DNA of 64,000 bases from Isochrysis galbana (Eukaryota > Haptophyta > Isochrysidales > Isochrysidaceae). A program made the position numbers and the translations under genes. The DNA is taken from the NCBI GenBank assembly GCA_018136815.1, contig CM030935.1, positions 3,794,299 through 3,858,298 on the forward strand, written 5' to 3'. Shown piece by piece: positions 60,071 to 64,000 of the stretch; positions within the stretch are counted from its first letter, which is position 1, and every line of letters begins with the position of its first letter. Under the pieces are notes generated by a model. That model searched no databases. It was not told the origin of the DNA and was given only the letters and a program-made list of their open reading frames with translations.

Positions 60071-61394
60071 TCTGACAGTGCTCAAGTCGACTGTGAAGAG
60101 GGCTTCTTCGGACTTCGGTCCACTGCGATGGCGCCTCGGAGAGGGGTGTCCGATGGGCCACCGGCCAGGGCTCCTCTGGAAGGCAGGCCAGAGGGATCGA
60201 GATGGCCGGGCCTGTACCGGCATGGCTGCGCTGCCCACTTCCACCGCGGCCCAGGTGGGGCCCATCGCGTTGGCGATCGTCCAGGGGCCGGCAAATGCCG
60301 GCCTCTCGCTGTACGAGAGGCCCTCGTCAGCGCGCCAGCTGGTGTGGGGGGGCAGCATTTCGTTCTGAGGGCGCTTTTTTGGCGTCAGTCCTCGTTTTCT
60401 GGTCTAGGGTGGCCGCATGCGCCGCAGAAGCACCCGCGCGCGGGCGCCATGTCCCCCCACTGCAGGTTGCATTGGCAGCGCTCGAGAGGGCCTCTGGAGC
60501 CCGACTTCAGTAGGCCATAGCGAGCGCGATCTCGTCGCTTGCGGGTAGATCTCTGCGGCAAAGTGGTAGGGAATGCATAGTAGGGCCCCAATCCACGGGG
60601 TTGGCGGTCTCAGGTGGCCTGTGAGTCTGTATGTGTGAATCTGCCCTTGGGTCGTTGAACGTCAATGACCGTAGTCTTCAACATTCGTATACAAAAAAGT
60701 CGCTTTTCGCGTTCGAGTTTTTCGGTTTCAAGATGGGGATCTATCAGATAGCGACTGTTTTAGGTGTCTGGGCACAATAAAAAATTCTGGGATGCTAATA
60801 TGACGTAGTTCCAACACTGCGAAGTCGTTGTCTTTAAAGCTACCGGTAGTCTTCGTTGCGCCCCTTCTACCGCTGGGCCACGAGGCCATACCTGCACCAA
60901 CTACGCAACCTACGGCACTACGGAGTACCTACGCTCATATTGGAGTACCTACGCTCATATCACGCAGGCTTCTGCTACGGCCATCGAGGCGGCCCGAGCC
61001 TCCGTAGTACCTATGGCATTTCCGTAGTATTGTGCATAGTACTATGCATAGGTCAAGGCTGAATGAAAACCCCGTAGGTATTAGGTACCTACGGGACATC
61101 TTAGCGAAAGTGCCGGACTCACCTTCGAGTTTCATGCGTGCACGGTTCCCCTTGAAGACGTGAAGCCTTCTTTATCGACGGCATTTTTGACGATGACGCT
61201 CAGCGTGATCACGGAGGCTTGCGCTAGCCCCTCTGCTTCGACCACAACGTGGGCTGCCACGTCCTGGAGTGCCTCAACGAAACCATATGGAGCTTATTTA
61301 GCCCTTCTTTCACCCATATTGCATATTGTAGCTGGTGCCCTCCGCACCCGCATAGTGAATGACCGGGCTACTCTCGCCGGAGGTATCACGTTCG
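60071..61394. other. Intergenic with TACCTACG repeats
   Basis: GGAGTACCTACGCTCATAT is tandemly duplicated at 60921-60960. 60985-61095 is rich in short palindromes (GTAGTAC, TAGTACTA, AGGTACCT). No gene is supported. Confidence 0.5.
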
Positions 61395-61503
61395 AACTCA
61401 TAGCGTCGTAGGACATCAGGACATCTAGCATCCCTAGTCACATACACTGGAGGAGCCATGCGCCAACCGCGCACACCCCCATCGCGGGGGAGGGGCTCCG
61501 TTG
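61395..61503 (+). repeat. Dispersed repeat copy 3 (empty MITE site)
   Basis: CTAGTCACATACACTGGAGGAG...CACCCCCATCGCGGGGGAGG, a diverged third copy, also without the MITE. Confidence 0.8.
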
Positions 61504-61940
61504 CTAGGGCGGTCACTCACTCTTTTTAACCACTATTTTCCGCCTCCCCTGGGTGTCCAAGGATTCCGCAGGGTCCCCCCCTACCTGCCCCGGCAACCGT
61601 CTCCCCCCCCCCACGAACCCCCTCCCGCCCCACGAAAGGCAATGGCGTCGGTGAGTGACCCCCCTCCCTTCCCCCGGGCGTGGCGGTCTATTTTGGGAGA
61701 ATGACACGGTCGCCCACGGGAGGGAATCAGAGAAATGAATAAGGGGCGCATCACTATAAGAAACGCGGAGCTTCCGCGAAGGGCAATCGCCCGCGATCGG
61801 CCGAAGAATGGCCTGGAGGTAGTGGGCATGGTGAGCCCACACCTCTCGCGAGCAGTGTGGGGGGCCACTGGTAGGGAGCACGCGGGGTCTTGAGGGTGGC
61901 ACACATCCACACTGACCCATCCTCGCCCCACGCGCTGCAG

Positions 61941-62273
61941 GAATGCCTTGATTCGCTTGCGCTCGAGCCCCACTGCTTTGGCTCGCTTGACGTTGGCAAG
62001 CGCTGGCTCGGACGCCCGGAGGTGCAACTCTTCCTGGGGGCCGTACAGCGCAATGAGCCGGTCGCGCCCGGGGCGTTCGAGGACGCAAAACCCGAAGGCG
62101 GACTGGCCTGGGCCCACGCGTTTGCGCTACATGCGCATGCGAGGGCTGCAGCAGGAGCAGCCAGGGTGGAGCATCGCGCGGCAGAGTTCACAAACGCAGC
62201 TGTGATACTCTACCGCGCGATCCTCTGTCTATCAACCTCAGCAGGAGTCAGCGCTCGCAGCGGCGAGGCATGA
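61941..62273 (+). CDS. Possible 3'-terminal exon of an unidentified gene
   Basis: A pyrimidine-containing CGCGCTGCAG acceptor precedes an open stretch of 110 codons (ECLDSLALEPHCFGSLDVGK, RWLGRPEVQLFLGAVQRNEP) ending at TGA 62271-62273. The upstream exon cannot be placed. Composition differs from the repeat array immediately after it. No family is recognised. Confidence 0.3.
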   Translation, partial: ECLDSLALEPHCFGSLDVGKRWLGRPEVQLFLGAVQRNEPVAPGAFEDAKPEGGLAWAHAFALHAHARAAAGAARVEHRAAEFTNAAVILYRAILCLSTSAGVSARSGEA

Positions 62274-62275
62274 CC

Positions 62276-63254
62276 AATTTCGACGCGGTGCGCGGGGGCG
62301 GCGGGCGTGATTGGCGTGGCTGTGAGGGCGGGATGCCGCGATATGATGCGTGATGCGGCATCTACTCGGTGAGCGGGCACAAGAACGGCCTCGTGGCGCC
62401 GCCGGTCGCGGGTCGAAGTTGGGCGCTCACGGTGCGTCTTGGGGGCGTGACGTCGTCATCACCGGCGCCCGCAAAGGGCTGATTTCGACGCGGTGCGCGG
62501 GGGCGGCGGGCGCGATTGGCGTGGCTGTGAGGGCGGGATGCCGCGATATGGTGCGCGATGCGGCATCTACTCGGTGAGCGGGCACAAGAACGGCCTCGTG
62601 GCGCCGCCGGTCGCGGGTCGAAGTTGGGCGCTCACGGTGCGTCTTGGGGGCGTGACGTCGTCATCACCGGCGCCCGCAAAGGGCTGATTTCGACGCGGTG
62701 CGCGGGGGCGGCGGGCGCGATTGGCGTGGCTGTGAGGGCGGGATGCCGCGATATGGTGCGCGATGCGGCATCTACTCGGTGAGCGGGCACAAGAACGGCC
62801 TCGTGGCGCCGCCGGTCGCGGGTCGAAGTTGGGCGCTCACGGTGCGTCTTGGGGGCGTGACGTCGTCATCACCGGCGCCCGCAAAGGGCTGATTTCGACG
62901 CGGTGTGCGGGGGCGGCGGGCGCGATTGGTGTGGCTGTGAGGGCGGGATGCCGCGATATGGTGCGCGATGCGGCATCTACTCGGTGAGCGGGCACAAGAA
63001 CGGCCTCGTGGCGCCGCCGGTCGCGGGTCGAAGTTGGGCGCTCACGGTGCGTCTTGGTCTTGGGGGCGTGACGTCGTCATCACCGGCGCCCGCAAAGGGC
63101 TGATTTCGACGCGGTGCGCGGGGGCGGCGGGCGCGATTGGCGTGGCTGTGAGGGCGGGATGCCGCGATATGGTGCGTGATGCGGCATCTACTCGGTGAGC
63201 GGGCACAAGAACGGCCTCGTGGCGCCGCCGGTCGCGGGTCGAAGTTGGGCTCTC
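62276..63254 (+). repeat. 205-bp tandem array, five units
   Basis: CGACGCGGTG recurs at 62281, 62486, 62691, 62896 and 63107 (205, 205, 205 and 211 bp; the last has a 6-bp GGTCTT insertion). Units are nearly identical, and the fifth is truncated at GAAGTTGGGCTCTC. Each unit contains the same overlapping short ORFs. Confidence 0.97.
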
Positions 63255-64000
63255 TATAATAATAAAACAACTGAGCGTTAGTACCACTACTCCCACTAGC
63301 CCGGTACTATCACGACACCCCTCAGCGCACTTGCCCGCACGCCTTGAAGTGATGGCACAGACACATACACATATGCATCCCTTCAAATCTCCCCCCTCGC
63401 AAACCCCCGGCTCCCATTATAACTCCCCACAAGTTACAATGAGGGAAAACCCATTGAGGCGGACCGGTCGACGCCGGCCGACTCTCCGGGGAAAAACACC
63501 GGGGGGGGGGGGAGGGACCTCTCGTCGTGAAGCAGAACGGCCCTTACAGCTCGCGCCGCGAGCAGTCCTCGAAGAAATAAATGACTGCGCCCCCCGATAC
63601 CTGCCACAGGGACGTCTTGAGCCACTCCCTTCTTCTCGCCCCTCCTGTCGCCAGCCGCCCCCCTTCGCCCGTTTGCTAACGCAAACGGGGCCCGTTTCTT
63701 ACCGCACTCCATCGGGGGGGGCGCAAATTCCCCCCTCTCCCTCTCTCCATTCTCCTCCGCCCCTCTCCCTGCGGCGCGTCGCCATGCGGCGCGCCACGGC
63801 CTGCTCTCAGAGGGCCTTTGGGGGCTCCCAGAGGGCCAGCAAGGGCAGCTCAGGGGGCAGTGGAGGCTGGGGCTCAGCCCCTGGCCCCCCCTGCCTCTCC
63901 CACGCTTGCCACGCTGGCCATTGGAGCCTCCCAGTGGCCTCTGTATGCCTGGCGACCAGGGGAGGGGGGGGAGTCAGCTCGAGGGCAGGCCCATGCTGGG
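63255..64000. other. Intergenic, repeat-like GC-rich DNA
   Basis: Short C/G runs and GCTCAGGGGGCAG and CCAGAGGGCC motifs shared with 8305-8325 and 54165-54185. No gene is seen before the window end. Confidence 0.4.

Noticed and set aside
61505-61700. Complete TIR element with GGGCGGTCACTCACTC ends
   Set aside because: The opposite end (GTCGGTGAGTGACCCCC) matches only loosely, and no target duplication was found.
62276-63254. CRISPR array
   Set aside because: The 205-bp units are contiguous and nearly identical with no unique spacers, and the genome is eukaryotic.

Overview
The window looks like nuclear DNA of a GC-rich, flagellated, probably photosynthetic protist. A haptophyte or similar secondary-plastid alga is my best guess, inferred rather than proven. 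Supporting signs are short GT-AG spliceosomal introns, a dynein-arm assembly factor (so motile flagella), two genes with N-terminal signal-peptide-like segments (one followed by an F-containing cleavage-site-like motif reminiscent of bipartite plastid presequences), very high GC with long C/G homopolymers, and dense families of eukaryotic transposons. A 100-N assembly gap lies at 35989-36088.

Host genes, left to right: a DNAAF9/Shulin (C20orf194) orthologue in four exons (1542-6119, +); a SAP plus cold-shock-like domain protein in four exons (11240-9979, -); a 3084-residue uninterrupted ORF with SAM-like, IQ-like, Zn-like and two WW-like segments (15999-25253, +); a 100-residue two-helix membrane protein in three exons (28343-27452, -); a SAM-SAM-TM protein in two exons (33183-32042, -); an unidentified gene cut by the N gap (35988-35199, -); a GT61-like glycosyltransferase (50766-52523, +); a possible exon (55024-54710, -); and a P-loop polynucleotide-kinase-like protein (56273-57322, +).

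The centrepiece is a near-complete 12.7-kb Ty3/gypsy chromovirus on the minus strand (36203-48933). It has 827/848-bp LTRs (TG...CA), a perfect 5-bp CTGTA target duplication and a polypurine tract. Its gag and pol lie in one frame, separated by a single UAG. Its pol carries a phage-type DNA cytosine-5 methyltransferase domain ahead of protease, RT, RNase H, integrase and a frameshifted chromodomain. Retrotransposons that captured DNA methyltransferases have been reported in dinoflagellates and charophytes; the domain here resembles a different, bacteriophage-type family, so it may be an independent capture. Truncated solo LTR pieces of the same family lie at about 25.8-26.1 kb and 54.4-54.7 kb, and a diverged RT/RNase H fragment at 33.5-33.95 kb.

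The rest is accessory DNA. It holds a broken LINE-like family whose 5' ends carry a covarying hairpin, a copia-like gag stub, several terminal-inverted-repeat families (TAGGGCGGTCAAACA ends; AACTAAG...CTTAGTT palindromes; a 187-bp element with a 9-bp target duplication and paralogous empty sites), a 205-bp tandem array at 62.3-63.25 kb related to a three-copy array at 8.46-9.0 kb, and several minisatellites.
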